64,000 bases of DNA, taken from Paenibacillus sp. HW567. Lineage in GTDB: Bacteria > Bacillota > Bacilli > Paenibacillales > Paenibacillaceae. Location: contig NZ_KB910518.1 in the NCBI RefSeq assembly GCF_000374185.1, forward strand, positions 4,884,530 to 4,948,529. The letters run 5' to 3'. The position numbers and the translations under genes were made by a program. Positions within the stretch are counted from its first letter, which is position 1; each line of letters starts with the position of its first letter. The notes under the pieces were generated by a model, which did not search any database, had not been told where the DNA came from, and was given only the letters and a program-made list of their open reading frames with translations. Below are positions 22,485 to 31,202 of the stretch, piece by piece.

Positions 22485-24473
22485 ATGTTCAAGCAAGAAG
22501 GCTCCCGGCTGATCCGGGAGTACGATTCCGAGCAGCTATGGATTGAACCGTGGGGGGAGAATGCCCTGCGTGTACGCATATCCTGCGACATCGTGCGTGA
22601 TGATGATTGGGCGCTGCTGCCTGCCCCGAAGGTTCAAGCGGCGATCAATTGGGACCGGGATGCTGCAAGCATCGTTAATGGCAAAATTAAGGCCGAGATC
22701 ACGAAGGAAGGGCAGATTACCTTTTATAATCAAAAAGGCGAAGTGCTGCTCCGGGAATACAAAAATACGTATCAGCTCAAATATGCCGGACATGAGCTGA
22801 GAGCGCATCCCGGAAGCAGCGACTATCAGGTGACGCTGCGCCTGGAATCCGATCCGCAAGAAAAGCTGTTTGGCATGGGGCAGTATCAGCAGCCCTTCCT
22901 CAACCTCAAAGGCTGTCAGCTTGAGCTGACGCACCGCAACAGCCAGACCAGTGTGCCTTTTGTGCTGTCCAGTCTGGGCTATGGCTTCCTGTGGCACAAT
23001 CCGGCGGTGGGGCGGGTGAATTTCAATCTGAACATCACGGAATGGAGCGCCCCCTCAGCCAAACAGCTTGATTATTGGATTACGGCCGGAGATACCCCCG
23101 CAGAGATCGAGGAGTCTTACGCCCTGGCGACCGGAACTGTCCCCGTCATGCCGGAGTACGGAACAGGATTCTGGCAGTGCAAGCTGCGGTATCAGACCCA
23201 AGCTGAATTGCTGGAGGTGGCACGGGAATACAAGCGCAGAGAGCTGCCCATTTCGGTCATCGTGGTAGATTTCTTTCATTGGACCAACCAGGGAGACTGG
23301 AAATTCGATCCCGAATACTGGCCGGACCCCGAGGGTATGGTGAAGGAACTTAGAGAGATGGGCATTGAGCTGATGGTTTCCGTCTGGCCCACCGTTCAGA
23401 CCGAAAGTGAAAATTACCAAGAAATGATTGAAAAAGGCTACCTCGTCCGCAGTGACCGCGGTGTGCGCACACAGTTCAACTTTTTGGGCCAATGCTCCAT
23501 CTTTGACGCTACTCATCCCGAAGCCAGACAATTCCTCTGGAAGGTGATCCGCACCAATTATTATGACAAAGGCATCCGCATCTTTTGGCTGGACGAGGCC
23601 GAGCCGGAATTCACCGTTTACGATCACGACATTTACCGTTATCACCTGGGCTCCAGCCAGCAGGTGGCCAACCTGTACCCGAGCCAATACAGCCGGACCT
23701 TCTATGAGGGCATGCAGGCCTCAGGGCAATCAAATATTATGAATCTGGTGCGTGCGGCCTGGGCGGGCAGCCAGCGCTACGGCGCCCTTGCCTGGTCGGG
23801 CGATATCGCCTCCAACTTTGAAACCCTGCGCATTCAGGTAAGAGCCGGACTGAATATGTCCATTGCCGGCATTCCCTGGTGGACCACCGATATCGGCGGC
23901 TTTCATGGAGGCAACCCGGACGATCCCGGCTTCAGGGAATGTCTGATCCGCTGGTTCCAGTACGGCGTATTCTGCCCCGTCTTCCGCCTGCACGGCGACC
24001 GCGATCACGGCGGCAAGGACCATGCCGGCAAGCCGCTGGGCACAAGCGGCGGAGGGATCTGCCCAAGCGGTGCAGATAACGAGATTTGGAGCTATGGCGA
24101 GGAAGCCTACGACATCCTGAAGGCGCATCTTTTCATGCGGGAAAGGCTGCGTCCTTATATTGCTGGCTTAATGCAGGAAGCCCATGACAAGGGTACACCG
24201 CCCATGCGCCCGCTTTTTTATGATTTTCCTAAGGATGCTGCAGCCTGGGAAGCCGATGATCAATATATGTTCGGTCCCGGTCTCCTTGTAGCCCCTGTGC
24301 TGTATGCCGGTGAACGCAGCCGCAAGGTGTATTTACCCGAGGGAGCGGTATGGACCAATGTCCATACCGGCGAGATGACCGCTGGAGGCTGTACCTTAAG
24401 CGTGGAAGCCCCGCTGGAGCAGATTCCCGTGTTTATACGGGATGGCGCCGAGCTGCCGGTTGTGCCCGCTTAA
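22485..24473 (+). CDS. GH31 alpha-glycosidase (alpha-xylosidase/alpha-glucosidase type)
   Basis: A 662-residue glycoside hydrolase of family 31, without signal peptide, so cytoplasmic. The N-terminal beta-sandwich covers about residues 1-215; the barrel follows with GTGFWQCKLRYQTQAELLEV and ISVIVVDFFHWTNQGDWKFD. The likely nucleophile is D370 in FWLDEAEPEF, and the acid/base aspartate lies in LAWSGDIASNF. These motifs fit alpha-xylosidase-like members best, but alpha-glucosidase activity cannot be excluded. I chose ATG 22485 because GGAGG at 22472-22476 precedes it; ATG 22470 has none. Divergent from the AraC regulator. Confidence 0.9.
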   Translation: MFKQEGSRLIREYDSEQLWIEPWGENALRVRISCDIVRDDDWALLPAPKVQAAINWDRDAASIVNGKIKAEITKEGQITFYNQKGEVLLREYKNTYQLKYAGHELRAHPGSSDYQVTLRLESDPQEKLFGMGQYQQPFLNLKGCQLELTHRNSQTSVPFVLSSLGYGFLWHNPAVGRVNFNLNITEWSAPSAKQLDYWITAGDTPAEIEESYALATGTVPVMPEYGTGFWQCKLRYQTQAELLEVAREYKRRELPISVIVVDFFHWTNQGDWKFDPEYWPDPEGMVKELREMGIELMVSVWPTVQTESENYQEMIEKGYLVRSDRGVRTQFNFLGQCSIFDATHPEARQFLWKVIRTNYYDKGIRIFWLDEAEPEFTVYDHDIYRYHLGSSQQVANLYPSQYSRTFYEGMQASGQSNIMNLVRAAWAGSQRYGALAWSGDIASNFETLRIQVRAGLNMSIAGIPWWTTDIGGFHGGNPDDPGFRECLIRWFQYGVFCPVFRLHGDRDHGGKDHAGKPLGTSGGGICPSGADNEIWSYGEEAYDILKAHLFMRERLRPYIAGLMQEAHDKGTPPMRPLFYDFPKDAAAWEADDQYMFGPGLLVAPVLYAGERSRKVYLPEGAVWTNVHTGEMTAGGCTLSVEAPLEQIPVFIRDGAELPVVPA

Positions 24474-24506
24474 TAGTAGAGGAAGCATTGCAAAGCGGCC
24501 ACAAAA

Positions 24507-24544
24507 AAACCGATTGAACGGGTACATCCCCTCAATCGGTTTTT
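24507..24544 (+). terminator. Terminator of the GH31 gene
   Basis: AAACCGATTGA (24507-24517) and TCAATCGGTTTTT (24532-24544) form an 11-bp stem with a T tail, 33 bases after the stop codon. The A-rich left side would also serve transcription from the opposite strand. Confidence 0.85.
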
Positions 24545-24636
24545 GCATGCTGCTGCTTGCCCGGCGCAGAGCGATAATGCTAGTTGCACTCTTTACACTT
24601 AAATCAGGCGAAGCAAGCGAAAGAGCGGTTTTTATT

Positions 24637-24750
24637 GCAGATCATACAGTTAAAAAATCTCATATTGCTCCGCAGTGCCTTTTGAGTTAAATTTAGCTGC
24701 GGCAAATACAATTAAAGTCTGATCTGCGTAAAAATATCGCTTTTTAACTG
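24637..24750. repeat. Interlaced inverted repeats in a 448-bp gene-free stretch
   Basis: Between the GH31 terminator and the small spore protein gene (24545-24992) I see no gene. GCAGATCA (24637-24644) is repeated inverted as TGATCTGC (24720-24727), and CAGTTAAAAA (24647-24656) as TTTTTAACTG (24741-24750). The two pairs are in the same order, so they cannot all pair in one simple hairpin; they look like two inverted copies of one 20-25 bp motif. The rest of the interval shows nothing recognisable. Confidence 0.45.
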
Positions 24751-24992
24751 CAGAAAGTACAACTATCTCCCGCTCTGTCTTCCACTGTCCGCACGGTTCT
24801 ATCCTGAAATAAACCATGTCTGAACAGAGGACAAGGTTAGACAAGCCTAGAATTGGGCGAAGCCAAATTGAGGGCCTTCTATGCAACTTCATCGTCTGAA
24901 GTGCCGCGAACGAGCGGCGTGGATGTCTACTGTCCCTGTACACAATTAGCGTCAATCCCCTACTTCAACAACGCCCTTCGGACAAAAACAGC

Positions 24993-25178
24993 TCAGCTAT
25001 CCTGCTCCTCCAGCCGCTCGACTCCTACTGTGTGGGTATTGCCTGGCCGGGTGCCCACCTGTACCGTTGCCATCCCATTGTCAGCATCCACATGCTCAAT
25101 CCATACCGGCTTCCCGTCCAGATGCACGGAAATCATATCCTTGGAGGCGTAAATCGCCTTCGCACGCTGTACGTCCAT
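24993..25178 (-). CDS. sspH: Small acid-soluble spore protein, H family
   Basis: A 61-residue protein beginning MDVQRAKAIYASKDMISVHL and containing GKPVWIEHVDADNGMATVQV, the pattern of H-type small acid-soluble spore proteins. These are made in the forespore. ATG 25178 has AAGGAGA at a good distance; the longer frame to 25244 reads through repeat sequence. Two tandem copies of a 67-bp repeat lie directly upstream, touching the ribosome binding site. This gene shows that the organism can form endospores. Confidence 0.9.
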   Translation of the reverse strand: MDVQRAKAIYASKDMISVHLDGKPVWIEHVDADNGMATVQVGTRPGNTHTVGVERLEEQDS

Positions 25179-25192
25179 TTTTTTGAGTCTCC

Positions 25193-25326
25193 TTAAAGTT
25201 TTGTATAGCATAGACTTCCATGAATAACTTCGTACAAAACTCACTTCGGAAGCATAGGCTTAAAGTTTTGTATAGCATAGACTTCCATGAATAACTTCGT
25301 ACAAAACTCACTCCGCAAGCATACGC
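25193..25326 (-). repeat. Two tandem 67-bp repeats upstream of sspH
   Basis: 25193-25259 and 25260-25326 are almost identical (differences TTCGG/TCCGC and AGGC/ACGC near the end), and a third copy starts at 25327 (TTGAGTTTTGTGAGC). Each copy holds the inverted repeat AGTTTTGTA and TACAAAACT. The same element occurs between groES and groEL (6138). In both places it lies between two genes of the same strand and abuts the ribosome binding site of the second. Confidence 0.85.
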
Positions 25327-25352
25327 TTGAGTTTTGTGAGCAGCACGTTTCC

Positions 25353-25526
25353 CTATTCTTTTGCCGCAGGCGGCTCGCCGATGGTCGATTCGGCATCAAG
25401 GTGCCGGGAATCACCAGCCAGCTCATCTTCATCCGAGGACTTCACAATGTTCTCCCAATCGACGACCTCTGCCGGAATATCCTGCTCCGTTAGGGCGTCG
25501 ATCCAGTCATTCCATCCTTTTTCCAT
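25353..25526 (-). CDS. Small acidic hypothetical protein
   Basis: A 57-residue acidic protein (MEKGWNDWIDALTEQDIPAE...) starting at ATG 25526 with GGAGG eight bases upstream on the minus strand. It contains no membrane segment or cysteine and is rich in D and E. It lies upstream of sspH on the same strand, separated by the tandem repeats, and divergent from ku. I do not recognise a family; the good ribosome binding site supports it being real. Confidence 0.5.
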   Translation of the reverse strand: MEKGWNDWIDALTEQDIPAEVVDWENIVKSSDEDELAGDSRHLDAESTIGEPPAAKE

Positions 25527-25692
25527 ACTGTTCCTCCACTTCACTAGTGTGCCGCTGGCGGGGATTTTGCGCAGTTTATCCTTAACACCCCGGGCTTATT
25601 TTTTCCCAACCTGCGCAAAAAATGCATCAGGCTAGAATAGGTCCGGCCATCCCATACTAAGCCAAAGCACTTAGACTCAGGAGGCGATAACC

Positions 25693-26667
25693 ATGCATAC
25701 GGTTTGGAAAGGAGCGATCAGCTTCGGCCTTGTTCATGTTCCGGTCAAAATGTTCTCCGCCACGGAGGACAAGGACATCTCGCTGCGCTATATCCACAAG
25801 GAATGCGGCAGTCCGCTGTCGTATGTGCGCAAATGTCCAGTGTGTGACAAGGAAGTGGCCTGGGAGGAGATCGGCAAGGGTTATGAATATGAGAAAGGAA
25901 AGTTTGTCCTGTTCGACAAAGAGGAGCTGGATCAGCTCACCGAGGAGAGCAGCAAGAGCATTACGATTCTGGATTTTGTGGATTTGACGGAGATCGACCC
26001 GATTTATTTTCAAAAAACCTATTACCTGTCCCCCGATCAGGCTGGCGCAAATGCCTACCGTCTGCTGATGGAGGCCATGCGCCAGACCGGCAAGATTGGC
26101 ATTGCCAAAATCTCCATCCGCTCCAAAAGCAGTCTCGCCGCCATCCGCGTGCTGGAGAGCTGCCTTGCGATTGAAACGATTTTTTATCCCGACGAGGTGC
26201 GTCCGGTATCCCAGGTTCCCGGTCTGCCGGAGCCGGGGAATGTTAACGATAAGGAGTTGGACATGGCCAAGCTGCTGATTTCCCAGCTATCCACACCGTT
26301 TGAGCCGGCCAAATATACCGATGATTACCGCCAGCGGATGCTTGATCTCATCTCGCATAAAATTGCCGGTGAGGAATTCCATATCGCCCCGGCGCGGCAG
26401 GAGAGCAATGTGATCGACCTGATGGCTGCGCTGCAGGCCAGCATCGAGGCTGTGCAGCATATTCCATCAGATCCCGGGCCCTCGGTGTCCGGTGCTGCCG
26501 CCAAACCAGCCGCCGCTTCCCCATCCCGGAAAAAAACAGCCAAAGCCAAAAAATCTATGCCGACTGCTGACGGAACCGCGGTCATCCACGAAGACACCGG
26601 GCCGATTCCGGTTATCGCGCCCAAAGCCAAACGCCGCACGGCCAAAAGTAAGGAATCCGGCGCTTAG
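25693..26667 (+). CDS. ku: Non-homologous end-joining protein Ku
   Basis: A 324-residue bacterial Ku. The homodimer binds broken DNA ends and recruits LigD. The N-terminus MHTVWKGAISFGLVHVPVKM is diagnostic, and residues about 30-55 contain a zinc-ribbon-like CGSPLSYVRKCPVC. The core Ku domain extends to about residue 255. The C-terminal 65 residues are basic, lysine/alanine/proline-rich (KKTAKAKKS, KAKRRTAKSK), longer than the minimal Ku and probably a DNA-binding tail. The matching ligase and polymerase genes lie 7.4 kb away at 34102-35957, outside any shared operon. Confidence 0.97.
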   Translation: MHTVWKGAISFGLVHVPVKMFSATEDKDISLRYIHKECGSPLSYVRKCPVCDKEVAWEEIGKGYEYEKGKFVLFDKEELDQLTEESSKSITILDFVDLTEIDPIYFQKTYYLSPDQAGANAYRLLMEAMRQTGKIGIAKISIRSKSSLAAIRVLESCLAIETIFYPDEVRPVSQVPGLPEPGNVNDKELDMAKLLISQLSTPFEPAKYTDDYRQRMLDLISHKIAGEEFHIAPARQESNVIDLMAALQASIEAVQHIPSDPGPSVSGAAAKPAAASPSRKKTAKAKKSMPTADGTAVIHEDTGPIPVIAPKAKRRTAKSKESGA

Positions 26668-26703
26668 GAAGGGAACTCGCTTACAGCCCCCTCCACGTTG
26701 CAG

Positions 26704-27092
26704 CAACGGCAGAACTGCTGTTAGTTCTGATGGAACTCCCCCATCTTCCTCCAACAACAGCAGTTCTGCCGTTAGTTCTGATGGAACTCCTCAATCTCGC
26801 TCTAACAACAGCAGTTCTACCGTTAGTTCTGATGGAACTCCTCAATCTCGCTCTAACAACGGCAGTTCTGCCGTTAGTTCTGATGAAACTCCTCAATCTC
26901 GCTCTAACAACGGCAGTTCTGCCGTTAGTTCTGGTTGAACCACCCAAGCTTCCTCCAACAACAGCAGTTCTGCCGTTAGTTCTGGTTGAACCACCCAAGC
27001 TTCCTCCAACAACAGCAGTTCTGCCGTTAGTTCTGATGGAACTCCCCCATCTTCCTCCAACAACAGCAGTTCTGCCGTTAGTTCTGGTTGAA
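26704..27092. repeat. 51-bp minisatellite of hairpin-forming units
   Basis: The marker TTAGTTCTG recurs at 26721, 26772, 26823, 26874, 26925, 26976, 27027 and 27078, exactly 51 bases apart each time. Each unit contains CGGCAGTTCTGCCG or a variant, a near-perfect palindrome, flanked by CTAA and TTAG; some also have AGTTC-TGATG-GAACT. Two spacer types alternate in blocks (CCTCAATCTCGCT and CCACCCAAGCTTCCT). Because 51 is a multiple of three, several frames stay open, but none has a start with a ribosome binding site. It occupies the 617-bp gap between ku and the esterase gene; a small hairpin (TAAGCG/CGCTTA) lies at 27147-27168. Confidence 0.9.
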
Positions 27093-27284
27093 GTGAAGTA
27101 CCTGCTTACGGTTCTCCTTGTTCCACCTGTTTTTTAGTTCATTTCTTAAGCGATAGCCCTGACGCTTAGGGGATCAGCGGATGGACCCTATGCAAAGGGA
27201 CGGCTTACACATGTTTTCCGGTGGATAAGCGCACATACAGCAGCCCTGTCACACGCAAGGCCCCAACCTACAACTGCGCATACC

Positions 27285-29072
27285 CTAGATGCACAGCTCC
27301 GCGCCATCTTCTGCGAACACAAAGCGGAGCATCGGACTGAACATTGGCTGCAGCACGGACATATGGCCTTCGTCCTTGAACTCGGTGTAGACCAGCCTGT
27401 GGAGCCCGCTTCCCGCGTATGGGCGCAAGCGCTCATAGAACGCTTCAGCGTTCTCCAGCATATTGGTATCGGCCGAGCCGATGCCCATCATCAGCGAGCA
27501 GGTCTGCTCCCCGCTGCGCAGCCGCTCTTCCAGCTCAGGCAGCAGTTCGAACAGCACCCGCTCCTTCCACCAGAGCGACGGGCTGCCCGCGACATAGGTA
27601 CTGAACAGACGGCTGCGCCGGATCAGAGCATAGAGGGTAAAAAAGCCGCCCAGCGAGTGCCCGAACAGCGCTGTCCGGCGCTCGTCTACGGCGTATTTGC
27701 GGCGGATCAGCGGCATCAGCTCCAGCTCGATGAAGTTGAGAAAAGACTCCGCCCCGCCGTTCACCGGCCAGGGCGACCCGTCGGGACGCAGCCCCTGCTG
27801 CGTATCGGGGATGGTGAGGTCCCTGAACCGCCGCTCCGCAACAAACGGCCCGTCCGCCGGATAACCGATGGCGACGATAAGACCGGACGGAAGCCCCCGC
27901 GGATGGCGGGTCTGAAGACGCATCGCATCGTTCAGCGAGGCGAAATAGGCGTTGCCGTCCACGGTATACAGCACCGGATACCCTTCCGGCGGTGCAGGCT
28001 TCAGCGGGATGTGGACGAAGATGCGGTAGGTCAGGCCGTTGTGCAGCGAGGTCATATCCCAGACCTCGGTTCCCGGCAGCGTGCAGGCAGTGACCGCCGA
28101 GGTCAGCTCCTCGCCTGCACCGGCTTCAGGCAGTAAACCCTCTGCCACAGACCGCGCCGCCCGCGCCAATCCGCCAGCTCTCTCAGCAGCGCCGGTCCCC
28201 TCTGCTGCTCCCGCACTTGCGGCGCCTATAGCAGCTTGAGCGCCTGTGCCGCTTCCCCGGACTCCAGCCCCCAGGACTGCACCAGTTCGTGCCCATGCCT
28301 CCTGTCCCTCGGCATCGCCGTACAGCCAGCCTAACGCTTCCGGGAACTGGCGGGACATGAACGCCAGATCATGGGCAGCGCCGTCGATAAGCTCCAGCCG
28401 GAGCTGCCGCTCATCCGGCAGTTGCCCGCGCAGCAGGCGATATACGCGAAGCGTGCTGGGAACGGCATGCTGCTGGATGTTGAGCTTGTATACCCCTTCG
28501 CGGTTGCCGACGGAGAGATAGATCCGCTGGCCGGACACCGGCAGCGGATTCGCTTCGGCATAGTCAAGCATGCCGTCATACCAGATGGAAGGCGACAGCA
28601 GACCGAACCGTCCGAAGGCATCGGGACGGCGGTATGCGGCGAGCAGCGTAACCAGCCCGCCCAGCGAATAGCCAATCAGCCCTGTGGACTGCGGCTGCGG
28701 GTCCGTGCGGAACATGGAATCAATATACGGCTTGATGCCGTCCGCTACCTCATCAAGGTAAGCCGGCCCGCCTCCGCCGAAGTCCTCTCTCCCCGTCGTG
28801 GCAGCAGGCGAAGGCCAAGGCGTGTATTCCCTGTTCCGGGACGGGCTGCTGATGCCGACAATAATCAGCTCAGCCAGAAGCCCCTCACGGAACAGCCTGT
28901 ACATATAATTTAAGGTGTTCGTCATCAGCGTAGCGCCGTCATGCAGATACACGGCGGGATAACGCGTTTGCGACAAAGCATAGGAAGGAGGCAGGAACAC
29001 CGTCAATCGGCGTCCCTGCCATTCCAGTTCTTGCACTTCAAACATCGGTTCCCCCATCCTTCCATCCTTCAT
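27285..29072 (-). CDS. Two-domain siderophore esterase (BesA/IroE-like duplicate)
   Basis: A 595-residue protein made of two alpha/beta-hydrolase domains of the enterochelin-esterase type. Domain 1 (about 1-265) has nucleophile motif GYSLGG and a histidine in DGAAHDLAFM; domain 2 (about 330-595) has GHSLGG and DEGHMSV. An alanine/glycine-rich linker (about 265-325) joins them. No signal peptide, so it is cytoplasmic. It is the last gene after feuC (21-base gap), the place of B. subtilis ybbA/besA, and probably hydrolyses imported ferric catecholate siderophore to release iron. Start choice is uncertain: 29072, 29057 or 29045. Confidence 0.85.
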   Translation of the reverse strand: MKDGRMGEPMFEVQELEWQGRRLTVFLPPSYALSQTRYPAVYLHDGATLMTNTLNYMYRLFREGLLAELIIVGISSPSRNREYTPWPSPAATTGREDFGGGGPAYLDEVADGIKPYIDSMFRTDPQPQSTGLIGYSLGGLVTLLAAYRRPDAFGRFGLLSPSIWYDGMLDYAEANPLPVSGQRIYLSVGNREGVYKLNIQQHAVPSTLRVYRLLRGQLPDERQLRLELIDGAAHDLAFMSRQFPEALGWLYGDAEGQEAWARTGAVLGAGVRGSGTGAQAAIGAASAGAAEGTGAAERAGGLARAARSVAEGLLPEAGAGEELTSAVTACTLPGTEVWDMTSLHNGLTYRIFVHIPLKPAPPEGYPVLYTVDGNAYFASLNDAMRLQTRHPRGLPSGLIVAIGYPADGPFVAERRFRDLTIPDTQQGLRPDGSPWPVNGGAESFLNFIELELMPLIRRKYAVDERRTALFGHSLGGFFTLYALIRRSRLFSTYVAGSPSLWWKERVLFELLPELEERLRSGEQTCSLMMGIGSADTNMLENAEAFYERLRPYAGSGLHRLVYTEFKDEGHMSVLQPMFSPMLRFVFAEDGAELCI

Positions 29073-29093
29073 CTTTCTTGATCTCCGGCAGCT

Positions 29094-30140
29094 TCACCGG
29101 CTCCTCCGCCCCTGCGTACGCAGCAGCCAGACAAAATACGGCACGCCGACAATAGACAGCACCACACCCACCGGCAACTGCGACGGCGAGAAGAGGGTCC
29201 GCCCGATAAAATCGCTGACCATGACGAGCGCAGCGCCCAGCAGACCGCTGAGCGGCAGCGATCTCCGGTGCGAGAGTCCACTCAGGCGCACAGCCATATG
29301 CGGAGCGATCAGCCCGACGAAGCCAACGCTGCCTGCCACGGACACTCCGGCGGCAACGAGACCTACACTGGCCAGCAGCACCATGTTCCGCTCCCGCTGC
29401 AGTGGAACGCCAAGCCCGACCAGGCTGGTATCGTCAAGCCGCAGCAGATCAAGGACATGCGTTTTGCACAATAAATACGGCAGCACTAACAGCATCCACG
29501 GCAGCATGGAGACAATAAACAGCCAGTTGGCCGAATTCAGATTGCCCGACAGCCAGGAGGCGGCCCGCTCAAAATCATTCGGGTTCATCTTCAGCGAGAT
29601 GTACATCGTCACGGCGGAAAAACCGGTCGTGACGGCAATCCCCACCAGAACGAGCCGCTGGGGATCCATCTGGCCTCCGCTGCGCGCCAGAAGAAAGATA
29701 ATCATAGCTGCCAGAAGTCCGCCTGCCACACCGAAGATCGGCATAAGCATAATCGCCAGCGCACCTTCGGTTGGAATCAGCCCTTGCAGGAAATACATAA
29801 ACAGCACAACGAACATCCCCGCACCGGCATGAATGCCCAGGATACCCGGGTCCGCGAGCGGATTGCGCGTAAGGCTCTGTACGGCAGAGCCGGCGATACC
29901 GAGCGCCAGTCCCAGCAATGCCCCGAGTACAATCCGGGGCAGCCTGAACTGGAACAACACCAGGCTAATCTCCGGCTCCGCCGCCCGGCCGAGCAGTCCA
30001 TGCACAACCTCTCGGACGGAAAGATGCATCTCCCCGGTGGTCAAACCAAGAAGGATAAGCGCCACAATGACGGCAAGCAGGCCCAGCACAATGGCCGGGT
30101 AGCCTGAACCAGGCAGAAAGCGGGCTGCATACTTCTTCAT
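29094..30140 (-). CDS. feuC: Iron-siderophore ABC transporter permease FeuC-like
   Basis: A 348-residue FecCD-family permease with about ten membrane helices. Diagnostic parts are RLPRIVLGALLGLALGIAGS, the LTRNPLADPGILGIHAGA stretch and GFVGLIAPHMAVRLSG, the coupling region for the ATPase. Its start overlaps the feuB stop by ATGA. No ATPase gene is in this operon, as in B. subtilis where FeuBC use the separately encoded YusV. Confidence 0.92.
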   Translation of the reverse strand: MKKYAARFLPGSGYPAIVLGLLAVIVALILLGLTTGEMHLSVREVVHGLLGRAAEPEISLVLFQFRLPRIVLGALLGLALGIAGSAVQSLTRNPLADPGILGIHAGAGMFVVLFMYFLQGLIPTEGALAIMLMPIFGVAGGLLAAMIIFLLARSGGQMDPQRLVLVGIAVTTGFSAVTMYISLKMNPNDFERAASWLSGNLNSANWLFIVSMLPWMLLVLPYLLCKTHVLDLLRLDDTSLVGLGVPLQRERNMVLLASVGLVAAGVSVAGSVGFVGLIAPHMAVRLSGLSHRRSLPLSGLLGAALVMVSDFIGRTLFSPSQLPVGVVLSIVGVPYFVWLLRTQGRRSR

Positions 30141-31180
30141 GCGCCTCCCTCCCCTTTCTTGCGGCGGATCAAATATACGAAGAACGGCACACCGAACAAA
30201 GCCAGCACAATGCCAATCGGCGTCTCAAACGGATAGTTCATCCAGCGTGACAGTAAATCGCAGACGCCAAGGAACAGGCCGCCGAGTACGGCGGACAGCG
30301 GTATGATGCGGCGATAATCGCTTCCAGTCAGCTTTCTGGCGATATGCGGAATTATTAGCCCGACAAAGGCGATTTTTCCGGCGATAGCTACGGCGATTCC
30401 CGTCATCAGCGCAACGGCCACCATCGCTCCGCCCTGAATAAGCCAGATTCTCTGCCCAAGGGAGGCGGATACCTCATCCCCAAGCGCGAGCACAGAAATA
30501 TAACGGGACAGAAACAGCGCCAGTACCAGCCCCGCTATAGCGTAAGGCCAGACCAGGCCGAGCTGGCCCAATTCCATCTGGTAGAGCCTTGCGTTGTACC
30601 AAAAGCTGATTTTTTGCGGGATATGATAATACATCGCCAGCGCATCCGAAATCCCGTTCAGGAACATGCCGGTGATGATGCCCAGAATAGCCAAGGTCAC
30701 CCTTGAACGGCCATTCGGAATCAGATAAGCCATGCCGAAGACAATAGCCGCACCAAGCGCCGACCCGGCCATCGAAACGAGCAGCAGGCCTGTTCCGCCG
30801 ATAGACGGCGCATAGACCATGCACAGCGTCACGGCAAACACCGAGCCGTCCGAGACCCCGAGCAGGGAGGGCGAAGCCAGATCATTGCGCGTAATCCCCT
30901 GCATGATAGCCCCTGACACCGCCAGCAGCATGCCGACGAGCAGCGCCCCGAGCGCCCGGGGCAGACGTGCATGAATAATAATTTGATGGTTCAGATTACC
31001 GGAATCATAATGCAGCAAGGCATCCCGCACATCCATGAGCGAGATGCCTTTGGCTCCATAGAGCACCGAGCAGGCGACAAGCAGCACAGCCGCGGCAGGG
31101 AAGCCTGCAAGAAGAATGCTGAGCAGCCTGTTCTTAGAGGGGCCTGCAGCGGGAAGCATGCCAGGGTTGGTAGGCGTCAT
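30137..31180 (-). CDS. feuB: Iron-siderophore ABC transporter permease FeuB-like
   Basis: A 347-residue FecCD permease, partner of FeuC in a heterodimeric channel. It has ARLPRALGALLVGMLLAVSG, MQGITRNDLASPSLLGVSDG and AFVGLIIPHIARKLTG. I chose ATG 31180 (MTPTNPGM) because GAGG precedes it and it lies 22 bases after feuA; the frame upstream overlaps feuA out of frame. Duplication origin with feuC is visible in the matching motifs. Confidence 0.92.
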   Translation of the reverse strand: MTPTNPGMLPAAGPSKNRLLSILLAGFPAAAVLLVACSVLYGAKGISLMDVRDALLHYDSGNLNHQIIIHARLPRALGALLVGMLLAVSGAIMQGITRNDLASPSLLGVSDGSVFAVTLCMVYAPSIGGTGLLLVSMAGSALGAAIVFGMAYLIPNGRSRVTLAILGIITGMFLNGISDALAMYYHIPQKISFWYNARLYQMELGQLGLVWPYAIAGLVLALFLSRYISVLALGDEVSASLGQRIWLIQGGAMVAVALMTGIAVAIAGKIAFVGLIIPHIARKLTGSDYRRIIPLSAVLGGLFLGVCDLLSRWMNYPFETPIGIVLALFGVPFFVYLIRRKKGEGGA

Positions 31181-31202
31181 GACTTGTACCTCAGCGCTGC
31201 CA

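Noticed and set aside
26492..27137. Long frames with 17-residue repeats across the minisatellite
   Set aside because: The 51-bp period keeps frames open by itself; none has a ribosome binding site and the repeat peptides resemble nothing known.
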